From assembly GCA_016719295.1 (NCBI GenBank), contig JADKAF010000001.1:2232001-2296000 (forward strand): a stretch of DNA of 64,000 nt, given 5' to 3'. Position 1 is the stretch's first letter. Each line of letters starts with the position of its first letter. The notes beneath the pieces were generated by a model. It worked only from the letters and a program-made list of their open reading frames with translations. It did not search any database and was not told the origin of the DNA. The translations under genes were made by a program, and so were the position numbers. The DNA is from Planctomycetota bacterium (lineage in GTDB: Bacteria > Planctomycetota > UBA1135 > JADKAF01). Positions 1 through 9,020 of this stretch are shown one piece after another.

Positions 1-996
1 AGGCAGCGGGACCAGCGCCAGCAGCACGCCGGCCAACGCGCACGCCGCGCGCGGTCCGCGCAGATCGATCGCGCGGCCCCAGAACGGCAGCGCGAAGACC
101 TTGAGCGCCGAGACCGCCGCGGTCGCCAGCATGTACTCGAGGAAGCTGAAGCCGAGCTCCTCCAGCATGAAGGGGGTGAAGTAAGGCGAGGCCAGGTAGA
201 CGGTGAAGTAGAGCGCGGCGACGGGCAGCAGCACCGTCCGCGCCGCGGCGCCGCGCTCCGTGCGCAGGAAGCGCAGCGCCGCCCGTGGCGCCGGAAGCCC
301 GCGGTAACGCGGCTCGTGGGCCCGCAGGAGCTGCACGCAGGAGAGCGCGCGGGAGAGCCCGGCGAGGCCGAAGAGCAAGGCGAAGCCGAGGCTCGGCCCG
401 CTCGGGATCCCACCACCGGCGCCTCCCGGCTCCAGCGCGCCGAGCAAGGCGCCGCCCGCCAGGAGCCCGAGGAAGATCCCGGCGTGGACCCCGCGATTGC
501 GCGCCGCGAAGTAGCGCCCGCGGAGCTCGGTCGGCACGAGGTCGCCGAACCACGAGCCCCACGCGGCGCCGGTCCCCTGCGCGCAGACCTGATGCAGGCA
601 CGAAGCGGCGATCAGCATCGACACGTCGAGCCAGCCGCCGAGGTTGCCCAAGGCGAGGAAGAGGAGCAGCCCGACCTGTGTGGCCGCGCCGCCGGCGACG
701 ACCCGTCGGCGCTGTGGAAAACTCCCCAGCAGACGCAGCACGAGGAGCGGTCCGAGCGAGCCGGCGCAGAGCGGGAGGGCCGCCATGAGCCCTTGCTCGA
801 ATCTCGAGGCGCCGAGGTAGATCGCGGCGGCGAGGAAGTAGGTCTCCGCGAGACCTACCATCAGCGCGTAGGCCACGCCTTCGATGCGCGAGCCGCGCAG
901 CGTGCCCGCGACGCGTGCGTCGGAGAGCTCCGCCTCGGGCGAGCCGAACACCGAGATCAGTCGATCCGAGAAGCGCATCGGGAGGAGGACGGCCAT
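1..996 (-). CDS. MFS transporter, C-terminus cut by window edge
   Basis: This is an integral membrane protein of the major facilitator superfamily; the substrate is unknown. Translating the minus strand from ATG at 996 (alternative in-frame ATG at 978) gives an uninterrupted reading frame to the window edge, about 332 residues. Several hydrophobic segments are visible, and the cytoplasmic loop reads DLVPTELRGRYFAARNR, the typical GRxxA-type loop of bacterial MFS permeases. The C-terminal half lies outside the window. It is divergent from the DNA methyltransferase at 1591, so the 997-1590 spacer probably holds both promoters. No clear Shine-Dalgarno separates the two possible starts. The family call is firm; substrate and start are not. 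Confidence 0.8.
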   Translation of the reverse strand, partial: MAVLLPMRFSDRLISVFGSPEAELSDARVAGTLRGSRIEGVAYALMVGLAETYFLAAAIYLGASRFEQGLMAALPLCAGSLGPLLVLRLLGSFPQRRRVVAGGAATQVGLLLFLALGNLGGWLDVSMLIAASCLHQVCAQGTGAAWGSWFGDLVPTELRGRYFAARNRGVHAGIFLGLLAGGALLGALEPGGAGGGIPSGPSLGFALLFGLAGLSRALSCVQLLRAHEPRYRGLPAPRAALRFLRTERGAAARTVLLPVAALYFTVYLASPYFTPFMLEELGFSFLEYMLATAAVSALKVFALPFWGRAIDLRGPRAACALAGVLLALVPLP

Positions 997-1180
997 GCCC
1001 GCCGGTGGCAGAGCCGAGGCGTGAGAATCACCGCGCTGCGAGCGCCTGGCGCCGGCGCGGCAGCCCCGGAGAAAGGGAGCACTACTATCACCGGGTGAGG
1101 ACCTCGAGGGCGAAGGCGAGAGCGCAGCGCTCCCGTGCCGGCGCTCTTGGCGCGGGCTCGACGAGGCACCTAGCTGACGA

Positions 1181-1197
1181 TCGAAGCAGTGCTTCGA
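1181..1197. repeat. Perfect inverted repeat, 7-bp arms, 3-nt loop
   Basis: The arms TCGAAGC and GCTTCGA flank the loop AGT. It lies 39 bases from a larger hairpin in the divergent MFS/methyltransferase spacer. No T-tract follows on either strand, so a terminator role is not obvious. An operator half-site pair or part of a structured RNA are both possible. Confidence 0.5.
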
Positions 1198-1235
1198 GCC
1201 TGGGAACGATGCATCCGTCGTCTCGGCGAGGCGCA

Positions 1236-1272
1236 GGAACCGGCGCTGAAACGGGTGTTTCAGCTAGGTTCC
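1236..1272. repeat. 37-nt hairpin with two stacked stems
   Basis: The outer stem is GGAACC with GGTTCC. The inner stem is GCTGAAAC with GTTTCAGC around a GGGT loop. The two stems are separated by a small asymmetric internal loop (GGC against TA). Fourteen base pairs in 37 bases is unusual for a spacer. It could be a regulatory or transcript-end structure between the divergent genes. Function is unknown. Confidence 0.55.
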
Positions 1273-1590
1273 GGCAACGATGGCGAGGCGACCGAGGCGC
1301 GTTCTCCAGCCCGAGTGACTCCTTCCGCAGGCTGTCAGCTCACGGCCGACCTCCATCCCCTTGCTCCTGGACCTCGAGGTCGCGACCAGCGGCGCCCGAG
1401 GCGCACGAGAGGGAATCGCGAAGGGCACGTCCGCCCGCCGCAGCGAGCACCACCCGCGCTCCCCGCTGCGCTCGGATCGGCGCCGAGACTTCTCCTGCCT
1501 CCGGATGACCTACACTTCCGCGGCGGCGGAGCTCTTGAGCTCCGTGCAGCGTCTCGCGGCTGCGCTCCCCGACGGCAACGACCTCCGCTC

Positions 1591-2679
1591 ATGATCAAGT
1601 ACCTGGGATCGAAGCGAACCCTCGTTCCGCTCCTCCTGCGGGTCGTCCGCAGCATTCCCTCGGTCCGCACGGTCGTGGATCTCTTCTCGGGGACCTCGCG
1701 CGTGGGACATGCGCTGAAGCGCAGCGGCTTTCGCGTGCTCTCCAACGATCACAACGCCTATGCGCAGCGCTTGGCTCAGTGCTACGTCCAGGCGGACCGC
1801 GAGGACGTGGTCCCCCGAGCCGAGGCGCTCCTAGCCGAGCTGCAAGCGCTCCCGGGAAAGCCGGGCTACTTCACGGAGACCTACTGCGTCGCCTCGCGCT
1901 TTTTCCACCCCAAGAACGGCGCGCGCATCGATGCGATCCGCGACGCGATCGAGGAGCTCGCGCTCGAACCCGAGCTGGAGGCGGTCCTGCTCGTCTCCCT
2001 GATGGAAGCCGCGGATCGCGTCGACTCGACGACGGGCGTCCAGATGGCCTACCTGAAGCAATGGGCGCCTCGCGCGGAGAAGGACCTCGAGCTCCGCATG
2101 CCCGAAGTCCTGCCGCGAGCGCGTCATGGCAAAGGCCAGGCCCATTGCCTCGAGGCGCTCGACGCGGCGCGCGCGCTCGAGGGCGATCTGCTCTACCTCG
2201 ATCCGCCGTACAACCAGCACTCCTACCTCGGCAACTACCACATCTGGGAATCGCTCGTGCGCTGGGATCGAACGCCGGTGTACGGCGTCGCTTGCAAGCG
2301 CGTGGACTGCCGCGAGCGGCGCAGCGTCTTCAACTCGCGCCCGCGCATCCTGGACGCGCTCAGCGCCGTGCTGCGAGCCACGACGGCCCATACCGTCGTG
2401 GCCTCCTTCAACAACGAGGGCTACATCGAGCGCGGCCAGATGGAGCAGCTGCTCTCCAGCCTCTGGGGCGGCAACGCCAAGGTCCTCACGATCCCCGTCG
2501 ACTACAAGCGCTACGTCGGCGCGCAGATCGGCATCTACAATCCGTCCGGGCAGAAGGTCGGCCGCGTGAGCCACCTGCGCAACGTGGAATACCTCTACGT
2601 CGCCTCGGAGCGCGACCTCGGACGAGAGCTCAGCGAGCTCGAGGGCCAGTCCCCGCGCCAGCCCGATCTGCTCGGCTAG
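1591..2679 (+). CDS. N6-adenine DNA methyltransferase (D12 class), orphan
   Basis: This protein of about 362 residues is predicted to methylate adenine N6 in DNA using S-adenosylmethionine. The start is the ATG of MIKYLGSKR, the usual N-terminus of D12-class enzymes; longer in-frame extensions upstream lack homology-like sequence. Motif I, DLFSGTSRVG, begins at D30 (SAM binding). Motif IV, DPPYN, begins at D204 (catalytic). The order I then IV is that of the alpha group, and the sequence resembles FokI/MjaIII-type modification enzymes. No restriction endonuclease gene is next to it, so it is probably an orphan methylase with a regulatory or protective role. Recognition sequence unknown. Confidence 0.85.
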   Translation: MIKYLGSKRTLVPLLLRVVRSIPSVRTVVDLFSGTSRVGHALKRSGFRVLSNDHNAYAQRLAQCYVQADREDVVPRAEALLAELQALPGKPGYFTETYCVASRFFHPKNGARIDAIRDAIEELALEPELEAVLLVSLMEAADRVDSTTGVQMAYLKQWAPRAEKDLELRMPEVLPRARHGKGQAHCLEALDAARALEGDLLYLDPPYNQHSYLGNYHIWESLVRWDRTPVYGVACKRVDCRERRSVFNSRPRILDALSAVLRATTAHTVVASFNNEGYIERGQMEQLLSSLWGGNAKVLTIPVDYKRYVGAQIGIYNPSGQKVGRVSHLRNVEYLYVASERDLGRELSELEGQSPRQPDLLG

Positions 2680-2784
2680 CAGCCCGCACCTCGGCCGACT
2701 CGGAGTCCGGCAGGGCGCCGAGCTTGCCCCGCGATCCAGAGCCCAGGCCGCGCGTCGACCCAAAGTGGCGGCCGATCGCGGGGA

Positions 2785-4476
2785 TCATCGTCGCAAGCAG
2801 AGGACGTCGATCACCGTGCTCCCGAGGCTGCCGATACGCCGGTAGCTCAAGACGAGCTCCGCGCCGGGTTGCTCATCGAGCGGCATCAGCGCGAGCTCCG
2901 GCGTCGTGAGCTCGGCCGGCGAGCGCAGCTCGTAGCGCAGCGCAGGAGCGCGCCCCTTCGTGAGCTCGAGGGCGCGGCTGGCGAGGAAGTCGCCGAAGAG
3001 GGCCAGCAAGCGCTCGATGGTCCACTCGGGATCGCTCTCCTCGAAGAGCACGCGCCGGAAGAACGCGTCCATGCGCTCGCGCCCCGGCAGCGCCGGCTCG
3101 ACGCCGAGCCAGATCTCGAGGGCGGTGCCGTCCTCGGTCACCATCGCGAGATCGCCGGCGCCATCGCCGTCGAGGTCGCCCTCGGCGCTGACGCGCGAGC
3201 GCGAGGCCTCGGTCTCGAGCCGCTGGATGTACTTCGTGAAGTCCTTCAGCAAGCCGAGGAGCGGCGGGATGCGCAGCACGAGGTCGCGCGTCCGCCGCGG
3301 CAGCGTCGCGAACTTGCCGCCCTCGCTGCCGGGATAGTCGAGGACCTTCACCGCGATCGCCATCTCGGCAAAGAGCCCGCGCAGGATCGCCGCCGCCGTC
3401 GGCACCTCCACGCGCATCAGGGCCAGGTCGGGCCAGCGGTCGTCGTCGAGGTGCACGACCTCCTGCCAGGTCACGTCCTCGGCGACGCGCAGGATCTGCG
3501 CCGGCTCGGTGAACTGCGGCCCGCTCTCGGCAGCGTGGAAGACCCAGATCTTGCGCAGGTGCGCGATCACGTGGTCCGGTCTTCCGTCGCCGTTCAGATC
3601 GCGCTGGTCGAGCTGCGACTCCTTCGCGCCTTGGAGCGTGCGCCCGAGCCGGATCCCGCCCTCGGGCGTCGTGTCGCGGAAGGTGTCGAGATCGAGCTCG
3701 AGATCGGGCTTCGCGGGGAGCTCGCCCGCGGCGGTCTGCAGGTGGTAGGCGCGCTTCCGCCCGCTCGCGACGAGCAGGTCCTTCCGGCCGTCGCCGTTCA
3801 GATCCTGGATGTCTAGCGCGGGCACGCGGTAGCTCGCGAGGAGCTGATCGGAGAGCAGCTCGGTACCCAGCGCGATCTCCGTCTCCAGCTCGAGGGGGAT
3901 CTCGGCTTGGCGTTTCCAGCGCGCTTCGCCTTCGCCCGCCTCGCGCATCCAGAGCTCGCACATCCACCCCTGCGGCAGCACCAGATCCGCTCTCTCGTCG
4001 CCGTCGAGATCGAGCACGAAGGGCGAGAAGCGCGGGCGCTCCGTGCGCAGGCGGAACTTCGCGCGCCGCGCGAGCGACTCGACCTGCGGCGCGAGAGAAC
4101 CGTCCTCGCGCGGACGCCAGAGCGAGATGCCCGCGGGCGCCGCGACGACGAGGTCCTGTCGGGCGGAGCCCTTCTCGAAGGCCGCGATCGCGAGCAGCGA
4201 CTGGCGCGGCTGCGGCAGCGCCGACCACGGACCGCGCGCGGCGAGCGCACTGTCCCCGCCGACGCCGAAGATGCCGATGCGCCCGTCCTCGCCCACGCAG
4301 AGCAGCTCGCACCGCCCGTCGCCCTCGAAGTCGATCGCGCGCAGCTCGACGAAGAGCGGCTCGGGCTCGAGGGAGCCGAGGAGGTGGAGCTGCAGCGGGG
4401 ACTGCGCTGCCAGCGGAGAGCACGCGAGCGCGAGGCAGGCGAGCCGCGCCGCGCCGAGACGGAAGGAAGCGCTCAC
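2785..4476 (-). CDS. Secreted VCBS/FG-GAP repeat protein
   Basis: A 563-residue protein with a clear N-terminal signal peptide ending near PLAAQ (about residue 25). The mature part has at least six calcium-binding-type repeats of the form DxxGDGxxDL, for example DLNGDGRKDL, DLNGDGRPDH and DLDGDGAGDL, as found in integrin-alpha-like beta-propellers. It is probably extracytoplasmic. The start overlaps the stop of the upstream VCBS gene by 4 nt (ATGA, 4473-4476), implying translational coupling as the last gene of the ABC/PDZ/VCBS operon. No catalytic motif is seen. Specific function unknown. Confidence 0.8.
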   Translation of the reverse strand: MSASFRLGAARLACLALACSPLAAQSPLQLHLLGSLEPEPLFVELRAIDFEGDGRCELLCVGEDGRIGIFGVGGDSALAARGPWSALPQPRQSLLAIAAFEKGSARQDLVVAAPAGISLWRPREDGSLAPQVESLARRAKFRLRTERPRFSPFVLDLDGDERADLVLPQGWMCELWMREAGEGEARWKRQAEIPLELETEIALGTELLSDQLLASYRVPALDIQDLNGDGRKDLLVASGRKRAYHLQTAAGELPAKPDLELDLDTFRDTTPEGGIRLGRTLQGAKESQLDQRDLNGDGRPDHVIAHLRKIWVFHAAESGPQFTEPAQILRVAEDVTWQEVVHLDDDRWPDLALMRVEVPTAAAILRGLFAEMAIAVKVLDYPGSEGGKFATLPRRTRDLVLRIPPLLGLLKDFTKYIQRLETEASRSRVSAEGDLDGDGAGDLAMVTEDGTALEIWLGVEPALPGRERMDAFFRRVLFEESDPEWTIERLLALFGDFLASRALELTKGRAPALRYELRSPAELTTPELALMPLDEQPGAELVLSYRRIGSLGSTVIDVLCLRR

Positions 4477-6086
4477 GGGAACCTCACGTGCAAGAGCTGG
4501 CCTTCCTCGAGGATCGCGAGCTCCTGGCGCTGGCCGGTGCGATCGAGGAGCAGGAGCTCGGCGTCCTCGTCGAGCTTCATCTCCCAGAGGGCCTGCGGCA
4601 GCACCTCCAGCGCGCCGCGGCGCGAGCGCACCCAGTAGATCGCGAGGTGCTCCGAGCGATCGCGGACGAGGAGCTCGCGCACGCCGTCACCGGTGAGGTC
4701 CCCGCAGAAGCGGAGCTCCATCTGCGCGCCGCCGCCGCGCATCGTCTCGCCCTTCACGGTGAGGCGATGCGCGAGATCGGGCTCCTTGGAGAAGGTGCCG
4801 CCCTTCCCGCGGAAGAGGAAGAGATCGACGTCGAGCGAGCCGCTCGCGCGCATCGCGTCGGAGAAGTCGAAGCGCAGGGAGAGCAGCGCGAAGTCGTCGT
4901 GCTTGTCGCCATCGACGTCCTCGAAGCGCGGGTTCACCAGGTAGCCGTTGATGGCGAGGAGCTGATCGGGGTAGCCCTTCGGGCCGAAGAGCGGCGCCTC
5001 AGCGGTCTTCGCCGCGGCGCCGTTGCCGCGTCCGTTCACGAAGACCTGCGCGAGGGAGCGGAAGTCCTCGGCCTTCTGATCGCCGTAGATCACCACCGCG
5101 TCGGCGCGCCCGTCCTGATCGAGGTCGCGCACGCGTGTGCTGTAGAACCAGTCCGTGCGTCGCTCGTCGTCCATCGGGACCGGCGCGTCGAAGCGCAGCG
5201 TCGGGGGCACGACCGCGCTCTCCTCCTGCGCGCGCCAGCCCTGGACCTCTTGCACCCAGACGTGCACGTGGCGCTCGGTCTGAGCCACGACGTCGAGGTC
5301 CTGGTCGCCGTCGAAGTCGACGAAGCTCGGCGTCGGCAGCGCGGTCTTGAGATCGAGCAGCGGCGAGATGCCGAAGATCGAGCTGTCGAGGCGGAACTGC
5401 ACGCGTCCGCCGACGCGCATCGAGCGCACCTTGCCTTGCTTCTTCACCGCGCGCGCCTCGATCGGGAGATCGAGCCGCGCGCCGCGGTGGAAATGCACAC
5501 CGCTCGCGTCGCGATCTTGGAAGGCCAAGCGGAAGCCCTCCGGCTCAGGCACCCAGAGATCGAGGTCGCCGTCGCGATCGAGATCGACGAGGCCCCGCTG
5601 CCAGAGATGCAGGCGTCGCGGCTGCGGGAGCTGCCAGAGGAAGTCGCACGCGAAGAGCGGGACGAAGCGCTCCGCTTCGCTCGCCTTCCAACGCAGCGCA
5701 TAGGCACCCGTCGCGGTGAAGAGCAGCAGCTCCTCGCCGGGATCCGCGTGCACGTCACCGCACGCCCAGGCCACGGCATCCTCGGGGACTTCGATCTCTT
5801 GGTCGGGGGTCCCGCGGAACGGGGCGGTTTCGTCGCGCCGGAGGTAGATTCGCAGAGCGCGGACGAAGCTGTCGCCCTTCTGCACCGCGAGCAGCACGAG
5901 ATCGGAGCGACCATCGCCATCGATGTCGCCGGCCAGCACGCCGCGGAGGCGCTGCTCTTCGGGGAGCTGGAGCGTCGTCGTCTGCGCGAACTCGCGCTGC
6001 TGTGCCGCGAGCGGCGCGGAGGCGAGCGCGAGCAGAGAGAGCGGGCGCGCCAGCGCGCGCGCGTAGCGGGAGGAGCTCGAGCTCAT
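4473..6086 (-). CDS. Secreted VCBS/FG-GAP repeat protein
   Basis: A 537-residue protein with a signal peptide (LSLLALASAPLAAQ, cleavage near residue 29). Calcium-loop repeats follow along the chain: DIDGDGRSDL, DLDRDGDLDL, DFDGDQDLDV, DLDQDGRADA, DVDGDKHDDF and DLTGDGVREL. It is similar in size and organisation to the gene just downstream (2785-4476) and may be a diverged paralog. It overlaps the upstream PDZ lipoprotein by 4 nt (6083-6086) and the downstream gene by 4 nt, so all are likely translated from one mRNA. Likely an extracytoplasmic beta-propeller; ligand unknown. Confidence 0.8.
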   Translation of the reverse strand: MSSSSSRYARALARPLSLLALASAPLAAQQREFAQTTTLQLPEEQRLRGVLAGDIDGDGRSDLVLLAVQKGDSFVRALRIYLRRDETAPFRGTPDQEIEVPEDAVAWACGDVHADPGEELLLFTATGAYALRWKASEAERFVPLFACDFLWQLPQPRRLHLWQRGLVDLDRDGDLDLWVPEPEGFRLAFQDRDASGVHFHRGARLDLPIEARAVKKQGKVRSMRVGGRVQFRLDSSIFGISPLLDLKTALPTPSFVDFDGDQDLDVVAQTERHVHVWVQEVQGWRAQEESAVVPPTLRFDAPVPMDDERRTDWFYSTRVRDLDQDGRADAVVIYGDQKAEDFRSLAQVFVNGRGNGAAAKTAEAPLFGPKGYPDQLLAINGYLVNPRFEDVDGDKHDDFALLSLRFDFSDAMRASGSLDVDLFLFRGKGGTFSKEPDLAHRLTVKGETMRGGGAQMELRFCGDLTGDGVRELLVRDRSEHLAIYWVRSRRGALEVLPQALWEMKLDEDAELLLLDRTGQRQELAILEEGQLLHVRFP

Positions 6087-7063
6087 CGGTCGACCTCCAC
6101 CAGGCGGTCCGCCTGACCGCCGCGGAACGTGAGGAGCCAGAGGAAGCGCCAGGAATAAGCGACTTCGTTCGCCTCGTGGCCGACGAGGCCGAGGAGGAAC
6201 GAGTGCTCGATGCGGCCACGCTCGCGCTCGAAGGAGTAGAGCAGCGGGATCGAGAGGTCGTAGACCTCCTCGAAGCGCACGCTGGAGAGCGCGCTGAGCT
6301 CGAGGGGACGACCCGCGCGGAAGAGCTCGAGCTCGACCGAGCGGTTCTCCTCACCCGCGCGGCGCAGCTCGTCGAGGGCGACCTGCGGGTGCGCGATGCG
6401 CCGCCCGTCGATGGCGACCAGCAGATCGCCGAAGCGCACGCCGGCCTCTCGCCACGGCGAGCTCCGCGAGAGGCCGATCACCACGGCGCCGCCGCCGGGA
6501 GCCAGGCCTGTGGCGCGCGCTTCGACCTCGGTCGCCGTGCGGAACACGACACCCACGTGCTGCTCCTCGCGGAAGTGCTCGACCACCGGAGCCTCCGCGG
6601 GCCGCACCCGCGGCACGGGCACCAGCGCCACCTCGCGCTCCTCGCCCGCGCGATCGAAGCGCACCGTCCACGGCACCCCCGCGCTCGCTTCGAGCTCGAG
6701 AGCACGCCACTCGCTGGGCCACGCGAGCTCGACGCGCTTGCCGCCCGCGATGGAGACCTCGAAGACCAAGTCCCCCACCGCGAGCCCCGCGGCGTCGGCG
6801 GGCGAGTTCTCGACGATGCGCTCGATGCGCAGCCCCTCGCTCTCCTCGTCGCGCTGGTCGAGCCGGTTCTGCGCGACCTGCATCGTGGCGCCGGTGAAGA
6901 CGCCGAAGGCGAGCGACGAGCGCTGCTCGTCGTCACGCGGCGCGTCGCGCAGCGCCAGCGGCTCCTCGATGTCGGCGAGCGGCGGCGCCTCGCGCGGCAG
7001 ATCGAAGCTGCACGCGCCGAGCAACGCGGCCGCGGCCAAGAGCAGAGGGCAGAGCGTTCTCAC
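6083..7063 (-). CDS. Lipoprotein with two PDZ domains
   Basis: A 326-residue protein. The start is a GTG at 7063 that overlaps the stop of the ABC transporter gene (GTGA, 7060-7063). The N-terminus has a lipoprotein signal with lipobox LLGAC, lipidated at about C18. Two PDZ-like domains follow, around residues 50-120 (ending ...SPADAAGLAVGDLVFEV) and 160-240 (...SSPWREAGVRFGDLLVAIDG). There is no protease domain, so this is a stand-alone PDZ adaptor. Its position between an ABC transporter and two exported VCBS proteins suggests an envelope-located partner of that system, which is inference. Confidence 0.78.
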   Translation of the reverse strand: MRTLCPLLLAAAALLGACSFDLPREAPPLADIEEPLALRDAPRDDEQRSSLAFGVFTGATMQVAQNRLDQRDEESEGLRIERIVENSPADAAGLAVGDLVFEVSIAGGKRVELAWPSEWRALELEASAGVPWTVRFDRAGEEREVALVPVPRVRPAEAPVVEHFREEQHVGVVFRTATEVEARATGLAPGGGAVVIGLSRSSPWREAGVRFGDLLVAIDGRRIAHPQVALDELRRAGEENRSVELELFRAGRPLELSALSSVRFEEVYDLSIPLLYSFERERGRIEHSFLLGLVGHEANEVAYSWRFLWLLTFRGGQADRLVEVDR

Positions 7064-8901
7064 GGAATCGATCTCCGGTGAAAGGCGGCGAGCGCGAGTG
7101 CGGCCAGCGCGCCGGCCCAGGCGAGCGGCGCTTGCAGGGCCGTCGCGGCGTAATGGAAGGCGAGCGTGCTGGCGCCCTGCGCGAAGTCGAGGTAGCGGCG
7201 CAGCTCGGAGACATCGCCCGAGAGCCGCGGACCGTAGGTGGTCGGCCACCAGGCCTCGACGGCGGCATCGCGCGCGAAGCCCCAGCCCAGGTCGAAGACG
7301 AGCCAGGCGCCGAGCGACGCCACGAGAGCGGCCACGGCGCCGCGGAAGAGCACCGACGCACCGAAGCCGGCGAGCGAGTGGACGAGCAGCGGGAAGAGCG
7401 GGAGCAGCGCGATGCGCCGCCACTCCGGCCAGACCTCCTCGGCGGTGCGCAGCGCGTAGTTCTGGCCGTTCGGCAGGACCTCGACCAGGTCGCCGAAGTC
7501 GAACCAGTGCGCCGCGGCCGCCATGGCGCAGCCCATCACCATCGCCGTGCTGGAGACGAGCGCGAAGAGGACGCCGAGCAGCTTGCCGAGCCCCAGCTCG
7601 AGGCGCGCGAGCGGCTGCTGAGCGAGCGTGCGCAGCGTGCCGCGCGAGGCCTCGCCCGCGAGCACCTGGCTCGCTTGCAGCGCGAGCACGAGCGCGAGCC
7701 ACGGCAGCGCCGCGGTGAGCGCGAGCCCGAACGCCTCGAACGCGGTCGCCTGCGTCGCCGAGGCGAGCGAGCCCTGCGCGACCTCGGCGGCGTCCTTGGC
7801 GCTCGCGTGCGCGCGCTGCCAGACGCTCAGCACCGCGATGGTGCACGGCAGCGCCGCGACGAAGAGCAGATGGCGCGGGCTCGCCGAGCGCGAGAGCTCG
7901 TGACGCAGCACGCGGAGAGTTCCGAACGCATCCGCGCGGCGTTCTCCCGGATCGGGCAAGCCTCTTGGCGGCTCGGAGCTCGGCACACGCCGCAGCTCGC
8001 CGTGCGTCGCGCGGAGATAGACGCTCTCGAGCGTGATCGGGCGCGGCGCGAAGCTCTGCACCGCGACGCCCGCTTCGACGAGGGAACGCAGCACGGCGCT
8101 CGGACGTCGCTCGCCGATCGTGAGCAGGATCCCCTGCTCGCGATCGACCTCCGCGGGCAGGTGCTGTGCGCGGAGCGCGACGAGCGCCGCGGATTCGTCC
8201 TCGGCGCGCAGCGTCCAGCGAGAATCGACCGCGCTCGCGAGGGCCGCGACCTCGTCCTCCACCAACATCTCGCCCTGGCGCAGGATCCCCACGCGATGGC
8301 AGAGCCCTTGCACCTCGGCGAGCTGGTGCGAGGAGAGCACGACGGCGCAGCCGTCGTCGACCGCGAGGCTCCGCAAGAGGAGCTTCAGCTCGTGGATCGC
8401 CTCGGGATCGAGCCCGTTCGTCGGCTCGTCGAGCAGGAGATACGGCGGCGCGCCGAGGAGGGCCTGCGCGATGCCGAGGCGCTGACGCATGCCCTGGCTG
8501 TAGACGCCGAAGCGCTTTCGACCGGCGTAGGCGAGGCCCACGCGCTCGAAGCAGCGCTGCGCTTCGCGGAGCGCCTCGCGCCGTCCGAGGCCGCGGAGCC
8601 GCGCGAACGCGCGCAGGTTCGCGATCCCGCTCCACTCGCGGTAGAAGCCCGGCGCTTCGATCAGCCCGCCGAGGCGCGCGCGCGCCTCCCGCGGATGGCG
8701 CGCGGCGTCGAAGCCATCGACCTCGATCGCGCCCGAAGCCGGCCGCAGCAGGCCGAGCACGAGGCGCATTGCCGTGGTCTTGCCCGCCCCGTTGTGACCG
8801 AGGAAACCATAGACCTCGCCGCGGCGGGCGTGGAGCGAGACCCCTCGGAGGATCTCCTGGCCGCCCGCGCGGTAACGGACATCGTGCAGACGGAGCGACA
8901 T
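7060..8901 (-). CDS. ABC-2 transporter, ATPase-permease fusion
   Basis: A 613-residue half-transporter fusion starting at the ATG of MSLRLHDVRY; a longer in-frame extension to 8967 lacks domain sequence. Residues 1-220 are an ABC ATPase: Walker A GHNGAGKT (35-42), signature YSQGMRQRLG (134-143), Walker B LLLDEP (near 155-160) and switch histidine H192. From about residue 340 onward there are about six hydrophobic segments of an ABC-2-type permease. It heads an operon with a PDZ lipoprotein and two VCBS proteins, each joined by a 4-nt overlap. It may export or remodel something linked to those envelope proteins. Substrate unknown. Confidence 0.85.
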   Translation of the reverse strand: MSLRLHDVRYRAGGQEILRGVSLHARRGEVYGFLGHNGAGKTTAMRLVLGLLRPASGAIEVDGFDAARHPREARARLGGLIEAPGFYREWSGIANLRAFARLRGLGRREALREAQRCFERVGLAYAGRKRFGVYSQGMRQRLGIAQALLGAPPYLLLDEPTNGLDPEAIHELKLLLRSLAVDDGCAVVLSSHQLAEVQGLCHRVGILRQGEMLVEDEVAALASAVDSRWTLRAEDESAALVALRAQHLPAEVDREQGILLTIGERRPSAVLRSLVEAGVAVQSFAPRPITLESVYLRATHGELRRVPSSEPPRGLPDPGERRADAFGTLRVLRHELSRSASPRHLLFVAALPCTIAVLSVWQRAHASAKDAAEVAQGSLASATQATAFEAFGLALTAALPWLALVLALQASQVLAGEASRGTLRTLAQQPLARLELGLGKLLGVLFALVSSTAMVMGCAMAAAAHWFDFGDLVEVLPNGQNYALRTAEEVWPEWRRIALLPLFPLLVHSLAGFGASVLFRGAVAALVASLGAWLVFDLGWGFARDAAVEAWWPTTYGPRLSGDVSELRRYLDFAQGASTLAFHYAATALQAPLAWAGALAALALAAFHRRSIP

Positions 8902-9020
8902 CGCCTCGAACTCATGGGCGCGGGTCGATCGGTCGGCTGGCCCCCGCGGAAGAGCGCGACATTCCACGGGCGCGCGGCGATGGCGTCAACCGCGCCGCCG
9001 CCCGAGGAAAGCTCCGCCCC

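Larger units (their letters stand above)
997..1590. other. Intergenic spacer with inverted repeats, no supported gene
   Basis: These 594 bases lie between the divergent MFS and DNA methyltransferase genes. Open frames exist, but they carry no recognisable protein and look like GC-driven shadows. The spacer holds two hairpins (1181-1197 and 1236-1272) and a 12-bp palindrome at 1370-1381. It may carry promoters, operators or a small structured RNA; none can be proved from sequence alone. Confidence 0.5.

Noticed and set aside
285..1098. Plus-strand open frames over the MFS gene
   Set aside because: They are low-complexity Arg/Ala/Gly frames antisense to a clear MFS reading frame, typical of GC-rich shadows.
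1181..1272. tRNA or known riboswitch
   Set aside because: The hairpins do not build a cloverleaf and match no riboswitch pattern I know.
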